NCBI GenBank assembly: GCA_009720755.1
Contig: WNKV01000016.1
Span: 89,175-153,174 of the forward strand
Length of the DNA stretch: 64,000 nt
Direction of reading: 5' to 3'
Origin: Rhodoplanes serenus
Lineage (GTDB): Bacteria; Pseudomonadota; Alphaproteobacteria; Rhizobiales; Xanthobacteraceae
Shown here: in pieces, positions 27,113 to 34,804 of the stretch
Position numbering within the stretch: the first letter of the stretch is position 1
How the letters are laid out: every line of letters starts with the position of its first letter
Notes under the pieces: model-generated
What the model was told of the DNA's origin: nothing
The model's database searches: none
Seen by the model: only the letters and a program-made list of their open reading frames with translations
Position numbers and translations under genes: made by a program

Positions 27113-27859
27113 ATGAACACCGAAGAACTTCTTGATTATGACGATCTCGGCGACGCCCTGCGCGAAGGCCGGGCGCTGCGTCCGGCGCTGGGATATCGCT
27201 TTCTCCTCGCGCAGGGCGATCTCAACTTTCAGTCTCGCCTGGTGAGCGATCCCGTGCCGCTGGGCCGCCAGTTGCTCGAGGCCGGCGGCTTGGACCCGCG
27301 GGACGGTTACAGCCTGTTCGCGATCCTGCCCTCGGGGGACTTCGAGGACGTGCGGCTGAACGAGCCCTTCGACCTGCGCGAGCGGGGCGCCGGGCGGTTC
27401 GTCGCCTTCCTGACGGACCGCGACTTCAAGCTTACCCTCAAGGACGACGAACTGCGCTGGGGCAAGCCGATCATCAGCGGCACGGTGCTTTACGGTCTCG
27501 CCAAGCCCGGCGAGGGGGAGGCCGTCTTCCTCGAAGTTCTCGGCGGTGAAGATCGCCTGATCGAGCATGGCGAGTTGATCGATCTGGCCCAGCCCGGCAT
27601 CGAGCGGTTCATCACCGCGCGGCTGACTTTCGAGATCATCGTCAATTCGCGGCCGCGCACGGTGAACGCCCGCACGGTGACGTTCGAGCAGATCGTCCAG
27701 CTCGCCTTCCCGGGCCAGCACGAGCCCAACGTCGTCTTCTCGATGACCTACCGGCACGCGGCGTCGACGCCGCACGCCGGTGAGCTTGGGGCCGGCGGAA
27801 CCGTCAACGTCAAGAAGAAGGGCACGGTGTTCAATGTCACGCGCACTGTTCAGTCGTAA
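27113..27859 (+). CDS. multiubiquitin domain protein (three ubiquitin-like repeats)
   Basis: A 248-residue protein built from three beta-grasp-like repeats at about residues 27-100, 102-170 and 172-248. Each opens with a beta hairpin (YRFLLAQGDLNF; FKLTLKDDELRW; LTFEIIVNSRPRTV), then a helix and a segment with an aromatic/Pro pattern (LNEPFDL; EPNVVFSMTY). This is the layout of the bacterial Multi_ubiq family, which is encoded with E1-like enzymes. The C-terminus (TRTVQS) lacks a Gly-Gly tail, so conjugation, if any, must work differently or need processing. The next gene starts 26 bp before its stop. An 80-bp gap separates it from the helicase gene. Confidence 0.85.
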   Translation: MNTEELLDYDDLGDALREGRALRPALGYRFLLAQGDLNFQSRLVSDPVPLGRQLLEAGGLDPRDGYSLFAILPSGDFEDVRLNEPFDLRERGAGRFVAFLTDRDFKLTLKDDELRWGKPIISGTVLYGLAKPGEGEAVFLEVLGGEDRLIEHGELIDLAQPGIERFITARLTFEIIVNSRPRTVNARTVTFEQIVQLAFPGQHEPNVVFSMTYRHAASTPHAGELGAGGTVNVKKKGTVFNVTRTVQS

Positions 27860-29006
27860 TCCGGACCTCAAGCGGCTGCTGGACGAAGGCTACTTCGTCC
27901 AGCAGCAGGGCGGGTATCTCGTCATGCGCGAGGTGCCTTATGTCGATGCGCGCCGGGAGGTGCGCATCGGCACCCTCATCTCCAGCCTCACGCTCGCCGG
28001 AGATCAGACGCGCACGCCCGACACCCATGTCGTCAACTGGGATGGTGACTTCCCGTGCCACGCCGATGGCTCGCGCATCCAGGGCATCTCGCACGCGGCC
28101 GGCGCCTTCGATCTCGGCCACGGCCTGAAGGCGACGCACAGCTTCTCCAGCAAGCCGGATGGGGGGTATACCGACTACTACCACAAGATGACGAGCTACG
28201 CGAACATCATCGCGGGTCCGGCCGCGGTACTGAAACCCGGCACGACGGCTCGCACCTTCCGCGAGCCGGAACCGGAGGAAGAGAGCGTCTTCAACTACGT
28301 CGAGACCGCCTCCGACCGTGTCGGGATCGGCGTCCTGACCCAGCGGCTCATCAACGAGCGTGTCGCCATCATCGGCGGCGGCGGCACCGGCGGCTACATT
28401 CTGGACTTCGTCGCCAAGACGCCGGTTCGCGAAATCCGCCTCTTCGACAGCGACGAGTTCCTAACCCACAACGCGTTTCGGGCGCCGGGGGCTCCGAGTC
28501 TGGAGGAGCTGCGTGAAGCGCCGAAGAAGGTCGACTATCTGAAGCGAATCTACAGCCGGATGCACCGGAACATCGTGGCGCACGACGTCGCGCTGGGAGC
28601 CGACAACATCCACCTCCTTGACGGCATCACCTCCGCCTTCCTGTCTCTCGATGCAGGTGACGCGAAGCGGTTGATCGTGGAGAAGCTCGAGGAGATCGGC
28701 GCGGCGTTCGTTGATGTCGGCATGGGTCTTGAGCTCGACGACGGATCACTCGGCGGCATCCTGCGGGTGACGGCCAGCACGCCGGAGAAGCGGGATCACG
28801 CCCGGCAGCGCATCTCCTTCGTCGGCGGCGGCGCCAAGGACATCTACGCCTCCAACATTCAGGTCGCGGATCTCAACGCCTTGAATGCCGTCCTCGCGGT
28901 AGTGAAGTGGAAGAAGATCCGCGGCTTCTATCGCGATCTCGAGCGCGAGCATCACTGCACCTACACCACCGATGGCAACATGATTATCAACGGGGACCTG
29001 GCGTGA
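27834..29006 (+). CDS. E1-like ThiF-family adenylyltransferase with N-terminal extra domain
   Basis: A 390-residue protein. The Rossmann-like E1/ThiF domain begins near residue 178: VAIIGGGGTGGYILD (nucleotide loop), then EIRLFDSDEFLTHNAFRAP with the conserved acidic residue, and a late Lys/Asp pattern (DIYASNIQVADLNALNAVLAV). The N-terminal ~160 residues are a separate domain, of the DUF6791 type as I recall it, with the sequence HVVNWDGDFPCHADG; its Cys is one of only two cysteines, the other being HHCTY near residue 374. It should adenylate the C-terminus of a ubiquitin-like protein, here the multiubiquitin gene it overlaps by 26 bp. ATG at 27834 gives the family-like start. Confidence 0.85.
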   Translation: MSRALFSRNPDLKRLLDEGYFVQQQGGYLVMREVPYVDARREVRIGTLISSLTLAGDQTRTPDTHVVNWDGDFPCHADGSRIQGISHAAGAFDLGHGLKATHSFSSKPDGGYTDYYHKMTSYANIIAGPAAVLKPGTTARTFREPEPEEESVFNYVETASDRVGIGVLTQRLINERVAIIGGGGTGGYILDFVAKTPVREIRLFDSDEFLTHNAFRAPGAPSLEELREAPKKVDYLKRIYSRMHRNIVAHDVALGADNIHLLDGITSAFLSLDAGDAKRLIVEKLEEIGAAFVDVGMGLELDDGSLGGILRVTASTPEKRDHARQRISFVGGGAKDIYASNIQVADLNALNAVLAVVKWKKIRGFYRDLEREHHCTYTTDGNMIINGDLA

Positions 29007-29443
29007 TGCGGCACAAGCGACTCGATCATCGTTTCGTCCAACATATCCCCGAGCGCCTGGAGCCGGGCGTCCTCTATGTGTCGATGGAATATGCGACATC
29101 GGCCCATAGCTGCTGCTGTGGTTGCGGCGAGGAGGTCGTCGCCCCCTTCACGCCAACGGACTGGAAGATGACGTTCGATGGCGAGACCGTCTCGCTTCGA
29201 CCATCGATCGGCAATTGGATGCTGAAATGCCGGTCACACTATGTGATCGACCGCGGCAAGGTGATCGAGGACGGCCCCTGGAGTGACGAGCAGGTCGAAG
29301 CCGGGCGTCGTCGCGATCGCGCCGCCAAAGCGCGTTTCTACGGACAGACGCCTAAGGTCGAGCCTTCTGTTCAGCCCGGTTTGCCCAAAGCGAAACTAGG
29401 TTCCTGGCGTCGTCTTTGGGACTGGACATTTGGCGGATCGTAA
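29006..29443 (+). CDS. DUF6527 Cys-rich protein of the ubiquitin-like cassette
   Basis: A 145-residue protein. It carries a probable metal site: CCCGCG at residues 36-41 and KCRSHY at 74-79 (Cys36-38, Cys40, Cys75, His78), together with the W.(L/M)T(F/Y).G..VSL.PSIGNW segment typical of DUF6527. DUF6527 genes recur beside multiubiquitin and E1-like genes; a role as the transfer (E2/E3-like) or target-binding partner is a guess. The C-terminal 60 residues are charged and end in a Trp-rich tail. Starts at ATG 29006 (TGATG with the E1 stop); GTG 29003 also possible. Confidence 0.8.
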   Translation: MRHKRLDHRFVQHIPERLEPGVLYVSMEYATSAHSCCCGCGEEVVAPFTPTDWKMTFDGETVSLRPSIGNWMLKCRSHYVIDRGKVIEDGPWSDEQVEAGRRRDRAAKARFYGQTPKVEPSVQPGLPKAKLGSWRRLWDWTFGGS

Positions 29444-29770
29444 CCATAAGCCCGACGGCAGGTCGGCGTCTGGACTTTCGTCTCAGAACGCGGCGCAGCG
29501 AAGGTCGTCTCGTCGAAAGCTCATAGGGTAGAGTTGTTTCGTCCCGGGAAAAATATTCAGCCAAAATATAGCAATCGTGCACTGATAAATTGAGTCGAGT
29601 CGTAGGACGTCAAGCGCCAATACAAACAAGAGAACACATGGATCGCGACGGGAAAGGCTCTGGTTGGTCGCCATTGGAGGGTTCCGTAGAGCGAGAGCTT
29701 GGCGGGTTCGCCGTGACGGGATTGGAGGCTGAGAGAGAGGCTCTCGGCTGGCCCGTCATGGGGATGCGCC
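29444..29770 (+). other. intergenic leader region before ardC
   Basis: No gene supported. The first half is AT-rich (29530-29600) and probably holds the promoter of the backbone genes. The second half contains the structured leader described at 29712-29760. A short open frame from ATG 29638 overlaps the ardC start in another frame and is not supported. Confidence 0.5.
29712..29760 (+). promoter_or_regulatory. structured RNA leader of ardC (copy 1)
   Basis: CGTGACGG followed by a purine-rich TTGGAGG and a hairpin: stem 29728-29735/29741-29748 (GCTGAGAG with CTCTCGGC, one G.T pair), loop AGAGG, then GGCCCGTCATG-like sequence before the ATG. The same block, with paired changes in the stem, precedes the ParB-like gene at 31291-31347. 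Probably a translational or attenuation element; no known RNA family assigned. Confidence 0.6.
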
Positions 29771-30763
29771 ATGACCCGGATGCAGGCGAGGGCCGCGGCT
29801 CGCGGCCGATCAGCGAACGACCGGACCAACCTCTACGAAGAGATCACGACGAAGATCATGGCCGAGCTGGAGGCCGGCCGCTTGCCGTGGGTCCAGCCTT
29901 GGGGATCGTCGGCGGTCAGCGCGCCGCTCGCGATGCCGAAGAACGCATCGACGGGACGGCGATACTCCGGCATCAATGTGCTCATCCTGTGGGGCGCGGT
30001 CGTCGCGCTCGGGTTCTCGTCGCAGAGCTGGCTCACCTTCCGGCAGGCGCTCGCCCTCGGCGGCAGTGTCCGCAAGGGCGAGCGCGGGACCACGGTGGTC
30101 TTTGCGGATCGCTTCGTTCCCGACCGCGAGCGCGAACGCGCGCGCGAGACCGGCGAGGACGCACAGGCCATCCCGTTTCTCAAGCGTTTCACGGTCTTCA
30201 ACGCCGAGCAGTGTGACGGCCTTCCGGACGGAATCGCGGCAGCGGCCCCGCCGGTCGAGACCGGCCTGATCCTGCCGCAGGCCGAAGCCCTGATCCGCGC
30301 CACCGGAGCGGACATCAGGATCGGCGGCGATCGCGCCTTCTACGACGTGACGGCCGACACCGTCAGGGTGCCGCCGCCGCAGGCCTATTTCGAGCCGGTG
30401 AACTGGCATCGGACCGCGCTGCACGAGCTCGGCCACTGGTCGGGCGCCAAGCATCGCCTGGCCCGCGACCTATCCGGATCCTTCGGCTCGAAGAAGTACG
30501 CCCAGGAGGAACTCGTCGCCGAGATGGCGGCAGCGTTCGCGTGCGCGTCGCTCGGCATCGTGCCGACGGTGCGGCATGCCGACTATCTGGGCTCCTGGCT
30601 CGACGTGATGCGCGAGGACAACCGCGCCATCGTCCGGGCCGCTTCGGCTGCGTCCAAGGCCGCGGATTATCTGCTCGCCTTCCAGACGGACCTCGACTCT
30701 CGCGGTTCCATTTCGGCTCCGGATCGTCGCTTCGCCAGCCAGGAGCACGCCGAGCCGATCTGA
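29771..30763 (+). CDS. ardC: ArdC-type antirestriction protein (ssDNA-binding domain plus zincin)
   Basis: A 330-residue protein. The N-terminal ~140 residues match the ArdC ssDNA-binding domain (LYEEIT.KI...LE.G..PW..PW, SGINVL.LW, WLTFRQA..LGG.VRKGE.GT.VVFA). The C-terminal half is a metallopeptidase-like domain with HELGH at 218-222 and a later Glu in YAQEELVAEMAAAF. ArdC proteins travel on plasmids and shield incoming DNA from host restriction. It opens the backbone block and is preceded by the repeated structured leader. An in-frame ATG lies nine bases downstream. Confidence 0.9.
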   Translation: MTRMQARAAARGRSANDRTNLYEEITTKIMAELEAGRLPWVQPWGSSAVSAPLAMPKNASTGRRYSGINVLILWGAVVALGFSSQSWLTFRQALALGGSVRKGERGTTVVFADRFVPDRERERARETGEDAQAIPFLKRFTVFNAEQCDGLPDGIAAAAPPVETGLILPQAEALIRATGADIRIGGDRAFYDVTADTVRVPPPQAYFEPVNWHRTALHELGHWSGAKHRLARDLSGSFGSKKYAQEELVAEMAAAFACASLGIVPTVRHADYLGSWLDVMREDNRAIVRAASAASKAADYLLAFQTDLDSRGSISAPDRRFASQEHAEPI

Positions 30764-30790
30764 CCCTTCGAAAGCCCACATAACAGCACC

Positions 30791-30815
30791 GGCCGCTCTC
30801 GGTCCGAGGGCGGCC
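30791..30815 (+). terminator. stable hairpin after ardC
   Basis: Nested inverted repeat GGCCGC...GCGGCC (30791-30796/30810-30815) with an inner CTCGG-T-CCGAG stem (30798-30808). There is no T tract, so it may be an attenuator or mRNA end stabiliser rather than a terminator. Confidence 0.5.
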
Positions 30816-30838
30816 GTCTGTGCCGTGACGGACCAGAG

Positions 30839-30854
30839 CCACGACCGGTCGTGG
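30839..30854. promoter_or_regulatory. perfect 16-bp palindrome, candidate operator
   Basis: CCACGACCGGTCGTGG is perfectly self-complementary and lies 22 bp before the ATG of the next gene, downstream of a GTGACGG also present in the two structured leaders. It could bind a dimeric regulator, perhaps the ParB-like protein encoded nearby, or form a hairpin that hinders ribosomes. Confidence 0.5.
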
Positions 30855-30876
30855 CATCCGTCGCGGAGGCACGACG

Positions 30877-31272
30877 ATGAGCAAACGGGATGGTTCGGAC
30901 GAGTTCGATTACGCCGAGTACATCGAGAGCGCCCTGCGCACCGAGGGCGGACATCTGTCGATCGGCCGCGGGGGCTTCACGATTCATTATGCGCGCGGCG
31001 CCACGCTCAGCGGCTACGATTGCGATCATGTGAAGGCCTGCTGCATCGCTGCGGGCCTGCCGGTCATCGACAGCCGGACGGTTCCGTTCGACGACGTCGT
31101 GCGCCTCGCCGTCAGGGGTCCGATGCCGGCGGTCGGTGAGGATCCGAGCCCGCAGCCGTGGCACGCGTTCTCCTACGTCCCGCTCGCCGTGCTCGCAAAG
31201 GCGTACCGGGACGCCGGGGCTGAGGTGTTCAATATCGCGGCTCCCGCGGATACTGTGCCGCCGCGCGAGTGA
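30877..31272 (+). CDS. small conserved-looking hypothetical protein of the backbone
   Basis: A 131-residue soluble protein with an alternating beta/alpha look: YAEYIESALR, GGFTIHYARGATLSGYDCDHVKACC, LPVIDSRTVPFDDVVRLAV and YVPLAVLAKAYRDAGAEVF. No motif that I can tie to a function. It sits between ardC and the ParB-like gene in the same direction and starts after a palindrome. I do not recognise the family. Confidence 0.65.
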   Translation: MSKRDGSDEFDYAEYIESALRTEGGHLSIGRGGFTIHYARGATLSGYDCDHVKACCIAAGLPVIDSRTVPFDDVVRLAVRGPMPAVGEDPSPQPWHAFSYVPLAVLAKAYRDAGAEVFNIAAPADTVPPRE

Positions 31273-31290
31273 GAGGTCGGCGAGCCGATC

Positions 31291-31347
31291 CGTGACGGTT
31301 GGAGGTCGGAGAGAGAGGTCTCCGGCCGGCCGTCGTGGAGAAGCATC
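31291..31347 (+). promoter_or_regulatory. structured RNA leader of the ParB-like gene (copy 2)
   Basis: Same arrangement as at 29712: CGTGACGGTTGGAGG, then a 9-bp stem 31304-31312/31319-31327 (loop GAGAGG) and CCGTCGTGGAGAAGCATC before the ATG at 31348. Compared with copy 1 the stem bases differ but still pair (C-G to T.G, T.G to C-G, and an added G-C), which supports a conserved RNA structure. Confidence 0.6.
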
Positions 31348-33438
31348 ATGGCGAAGCCTGGTCCCAAGCTCACGCTCAGCGTGTCGCGCGACATCCCGTT
31401 CAACAAGCTGGTGCTCAGCCAGTCCAATGTCCGGCGGATCAAGGCCGGCGTTTCGATCGAAGAGCTCGCCGAGGACATCGCCCGTCGGACCCTGCTGCAG
31501 AGCCTCACGGTCCGGCCGATCGTCGACGAGACCGGCGCGGAGACGGGGATCTTCGAGATCCCGGCCGGCGGCCGGCGCTACCGCGCCCTCGAGCTGCTGG
31601 TGAAGCAGAAGCGGCTCGCCCGCACCGCGCCGGTGCCGTGCGTCATCCGGATCGACGGGACGCCCGAGGAGGACAGCCTCGCCGAGAACGTACAGCGCGC
31701 GCCGCTCCACCCGCTCGACCAGTTCCGGGCGTTCCTGACGCTGCGGGAGAAGGGGCGCTCCGAGGAGGAGATCGCGGCCGCCTTCTTCATCTCGGTCGGT
31801 GTCGTGCGCCAGCGGCTCCGCCTCGCCGCGGTGTCGCCGGCGCTGCTCGACGTCTATGCCGAGGACGGCATGACGCTCGAGCAGCTGATGGCGTTCACGA
31901 TCAATCCCGATCACGCCCGCCAGGAGCAGGTCTGGGAGGCGGTGCAGCGGTCCTTCTCCAAGGAGCCGTATCAGATCCGGCGCCTGCTCACCGAAGGGGC
32001 GGTGCGTGCGTCCGACAAGCGGGCGCAGTTCGTCGGCTTCGAGGCGTACGAGGCGGCCGGCGGCATCGTCCTGCGCGACCTGTTCCAGTCCGACGAGGGC
32101 GGCTGGCTGCAGGACCCGGCGCTGCTCGACCGGCTCGCCACCGAAAAGCTGGATCGGGAGGCGGATGCCGTTCGCGCCGAGGGCTGGGCCTGGGTCGAGG
32201 TCGCGCCGGACTTCCCGTATGGCCACACCTACGGGCTTCGCCGGTTGATCGGCCAGCAGCGGTCGCTCACCGAGGAGGAGGCGAGCGCGTGCGATGCGCT
32301 GCGGACCGAGTACGAAGGGCTCGAGCAAGCCTATGCCGACGCGGACCGCATCCCCGAGGAGGTCGACCAGCGGCTCGCCGCGTTCGAGACCGCGCTCGCG
32401 GCCTTCGACGACCGCCCCATGGCTTACGACCCGGCCGAGATCACCCGCGCCGGGGCCTTCGTCAGCATCGACGGGGCGGGCGGTTTGCGCATCGAGCGCG
32501 GGTTTGTCCGTCGCGAGGACGAGCCGCCGGCCGTCTCCTCCGGCGAGCCCGAGCCCGATACGACGGGCGCGAGCAGGGTTGAAGCAGCGGCCTCCGTCAC
32601 CGACCCGGCCATCACCAGCGACCCGGCGCCCGAGCCGGAGGACGACGAGGGCGTCCGGCCGCTCCCCGACCGGCTGCTCACCGAGCTGACCGCGCACCGC
32701 ACCGTGGCGTTGCGGGATGCGCTCGGCAGCGACCCGGATGCCGCCTTCCTGGCGGCCCTCCATGTTCTCTGCCTGAAGCTGTTCTACCGCTATAGCCTCG
32801 ATTCCTGCCTGGAGATCGAGCCGAAGAGCGCGATGTTCGGCAGCCAGGCTCCCGGTCTCGCCGACACTGTGTCGGCACAGGCGATCGATGCCCGCCACGT
32901 GGCGTGGTCCGCCCAGCTGCCGAAGGACTCGGGCGAGCTGTGGGACGGGCTCGTCGGCTTCGACCACGACAGCCGGCGGGCGCTGTTCGCGCATTGCGTC
33001 TCGCTCACCGTCAACGCCGTGCACGAGACCTGGAACCGGCGGCCCAAGGCGCTCGCCCACGCGGGTCGCCTCGCCGAGATGGTCGGCCTCGACATGGCGG
33101 CGGTCGGGTGGCGTCCGACCATCGACACCTACTTCGGCCGAGTCACGAAGGGTCGCATCCTCGCGGCGGTGCACGAGGCGAAGGGCAGGGGGGCGGCGGA
33201 CCGCATCGCGCATCTCAAGAAGCCCGAGATGGCGAGTGCCGCCGAGGCGCTGCTCGCGGGCTCGCGCTGGGTCCCGGAGCCGCTGCGCACGCCGGGGCAG
33301 GACGTCGTCGTGAGTGCCGAAGTCGAGGCCGACAACGGCGAAGCGCAATCGGCGGCCACGGGCGGCGAATCGGCCATGGACCGATCGGGGGCCGAGGAGG
33401 AAGACTCCGAGGCGTCGGCGGGCATCGCCGCCGAATAA
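31348..33438 (+). CDS. ParB/RepB-type DNA-binding protein of plasmid or ICE backbone
   Basis: A 696-residue protein. Residues ~15-115 form a ParB-like N-terminal domain (IPFNKLVLSQSNVRRI, IEELAEDIA, FEIPAGGRRYRALELL, GT.EEDSLAENVQR.PLHPLDQF.AF), followed by a KorB/Spo0J-type HTH (SEEEIAAAFFISVGVVRQRLRLA). The long C-terminal part (~270-690) is acidic and less conserved, much longer than chromosomal ParB (~300). Such large proteins mark alphaproteobacterial plasmids and ICEs; whether they segregate DNA or regulate genes is not settled. No ParA is nearby, which argues for a regulatory role. Confidence 0.85.
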   Translation: MAKPGPKLTLSVSRDIPFNKLVLSQSNVRRIKAGVSIEELAEDIARRTLLQSLTVRPIVDETGAETGIFEIPAGGRRYRALELLVKQKRLARTAPVPCVIRIDGTPEEDSLAENVQRAPLHPLDQFRAFLTLREKGRSEEEIAAAFFISVGVVRQRLRLAAVSPALLDVYAEDGMTLEQLMAFTINPDHARQEQVWEAVQRSFSKEPYQIRRLLTEGAVRASDKRAQFVGFEAYEAAGGIVLRDLFQSDEGGWLQDPALLDRLATEKLDREADAVRAEGWAWVEVAPDFPYGHTYGLRRLIGQQRSLTEEEASACDALRTEYEGLEQAYADADRIPEEVDQRLAAFETALAAFDDRPMAYDPAEITRAGAFVSIDGAGGLRIERGFVRREDEPPAVSSGEPEPDTTGASRVEAAASVTDPAITSDPAPEPEDDEGVRPLPDRLLTELTAHRTVALRDALGSDPDAAFLAALHVLCLKLFYRYSLDSCLEIEPKSAMFGSQAPGLADTVSAQAIDARHVAWSAQLPKDSGELWDGLVGFDHDSRRALFAHCVSLTVNAVHETWNRRPKALAHAGRLAEMVGLDMAAVGWRPTIDTYFGRVTKGRILAAVHEAKGRGAADRIAHLKKPEMASAAEALLAGSRWVPEPLRTPGQDVVVSAEVEADNGEAQSAATGGESAMDRSGAEEEDSEASAGIAAE

Positions 33439-33456
33439 CAAACCCAGGAGACCTCC

Positions 33457-33477
33457 GGCCCGCCTCAACGGCGGGCC
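33457..33477 (+). terminator. hairpin between ParB-like and toprim genes
   Basis: A perfect 8-bp stem GGCCCGCC/GGCGGGCC with a TCAAC loop, followed by ACTTTCTT. It may partly terminate the upstream transcript. The toprim ribosome binding site (TTGGAGG, 33484-33490) begins just after it. Confidence 0.65.
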
Positions 33478-33496
33478 ACTTTCTTGGAGGCGCACG

Positions 33497-34525
33497 ATGC
33501 CCGGACCCGCCGCCGATCTCGCCAGGCGACTCGCGCGCGACGCCGAGGCCGTGTGCCGCCACTACCTCTCGAACGGCCGCCGCCAAGGCCGCTACTGGGT
33601 CGTCGGAGACGTCGAGAACACCCCCGGCCGGAGCCTCTATGTCCGGCTGCATGGGTCCGACGGCGGCAAGGGCGCCGCCGGCAAGTGGACCGATGCGGCG
33701 ACCGGCGAGCACGGCGATCTCCTCGACCTCATCGCGCGCAACTGCCGGCTCACCGAAGTCCCGGACGTGCTCGACGAAGCACGCCGGTTCCTCAACCAGC
33801 CTCGCCCGGCACCCGCCCCACCCTTGCCACAGACGCCAGCCGGCTCTCCTGACTCCGCCCGGCGCCTGTTCGCCATGGGGCGACCGATCCGGGGCACGCT
33901 CGCCGAGGTCTACCTGCGCAGCCGCGGCATCGGCGATCTGGGCGACCTTCCGGCACTCCGGTTCCACCCGCGCTGCTTCCATCGCGCGACCGGGAACAGT
34001 CCCTGCGAGACCTGGCCGGCTTTGCTCGCTGCGGTCACGGATCTCGACGGCACGATCACTGGGGTGCACCGGACCTGGCTCGCTCGCGACGGCGCCGGCA
34101 AGGCGACACTCGCCACACCTCGCCGCGCCATGGGCCATCTCCTCGGCAACGGCGTTCGGTTCGGTGACGCCGCCGACGTCCTCGTCGCCGGCGAGGGCAT
34201 CGAGACCGTGTTGTCGATCCGCTGCGCACTCCCGCACATGCCGATGATCGCCGCCCTGTCGGCCAACCAGCTCGCCGCCGTGATCCTGTCGCCGACCATC
34301 CGGCGCCTCTACGTCGCGCAGGACGACGACGCTGCCGGGCGCCGTGCAGCGCAGACACTCCGCGGCCGCGCCGAGGAGGTCGGGGTCGCAACGGCCGTGC
34401 TCAGCCCGACGAAGAACGACTTCAACGTCGACCTGCGTTTTCTCGGCCCGATCGGGTTCGCTGCTTCGCTCCGTCGCCAGCTCATGCCCGAAGACACCAC
34501 GCGATTCGCCGCGGGCCGGTCCTGA
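33497..34525 (+). CDS. toprim-domain protein of the plasmid backbone (DUF7146/primase-like)
   Basis: A 342-residue protein. The N-terminal ~100 residues match the DUF7146-type part (GRRQGRYWVVGDVENTPGRSL, then GKWTDAATGEHGDLLDLI). The toprim fold occupies ~225-320 with the catalytic Glu in GEGIETVLS (Glu233) and the acidic DDDAAG (Asp276-278). It resembles DnaG-like proteins carried by plasmids and ICEs and may prime or process element DNA; no zinc-finger or helicase part is present. Good RBS seven bases before ATG 33497. Confidence 0.85.
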   Translation: MPGPAADLARRLARDAEAVCRHYLSNGRRQGRYWVVGDVENTPGRSLYVRLHGSDGGKGAAGKWTDAATGEHGDLLDLIARNCRLTEVPDVLDEARRFLNQPRPAPAPPLPQTPAGSPDSARRLFAMGRPIRGTLAEVYLRSRGIGDLGDLPALRFHPRCFHRATGNSPCETWPALLAAVTDLDGTITGVHRTWLARDGAGKATLATPRRAMGHLLGNGVRFGDAADVLVAGEGIETVLSIRCALPHMPMIAALSANQLAAVILSPTIRRLYVAQDDDAAGRRAAQTLRGRAEEVGVATAVLSPTKNDFNVDLRFLGPIGFAASLRRQLMPEDTTRFAAGRS

Positions 34526-34804
34526 GCGGTCGGTTGCATCGCCATCGAGATCCCCGGCCAGCGGTGCGGATCATGCGCCGGGAGGGCCGCGCCGCGGGCC
34601 TTCCAGAGGGCGATCTGGCCGGAATCGGCGCGGGTCCGCAACGGCTGCGCGCTGCATTCGACGTCGGCCATCTTCGACAGGCACGAGCGCGCTCGCCGTC
34701 CTCCGCTTCGCTGCGGCCCGCCGGGTGCGGGCCCGCGCCGCTCCCGGCGAGGGATCGCCGTGAAGGCCGCGATGGGCGCGGCCACCCGACGAGAGACCCG
34801 AGCC

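Noticed and set aside
29638..29830. Short open frame starting in the ardC leader
   Set aside because: Overlaps the conserved ardC start and the structured leader; composition not protein-like.
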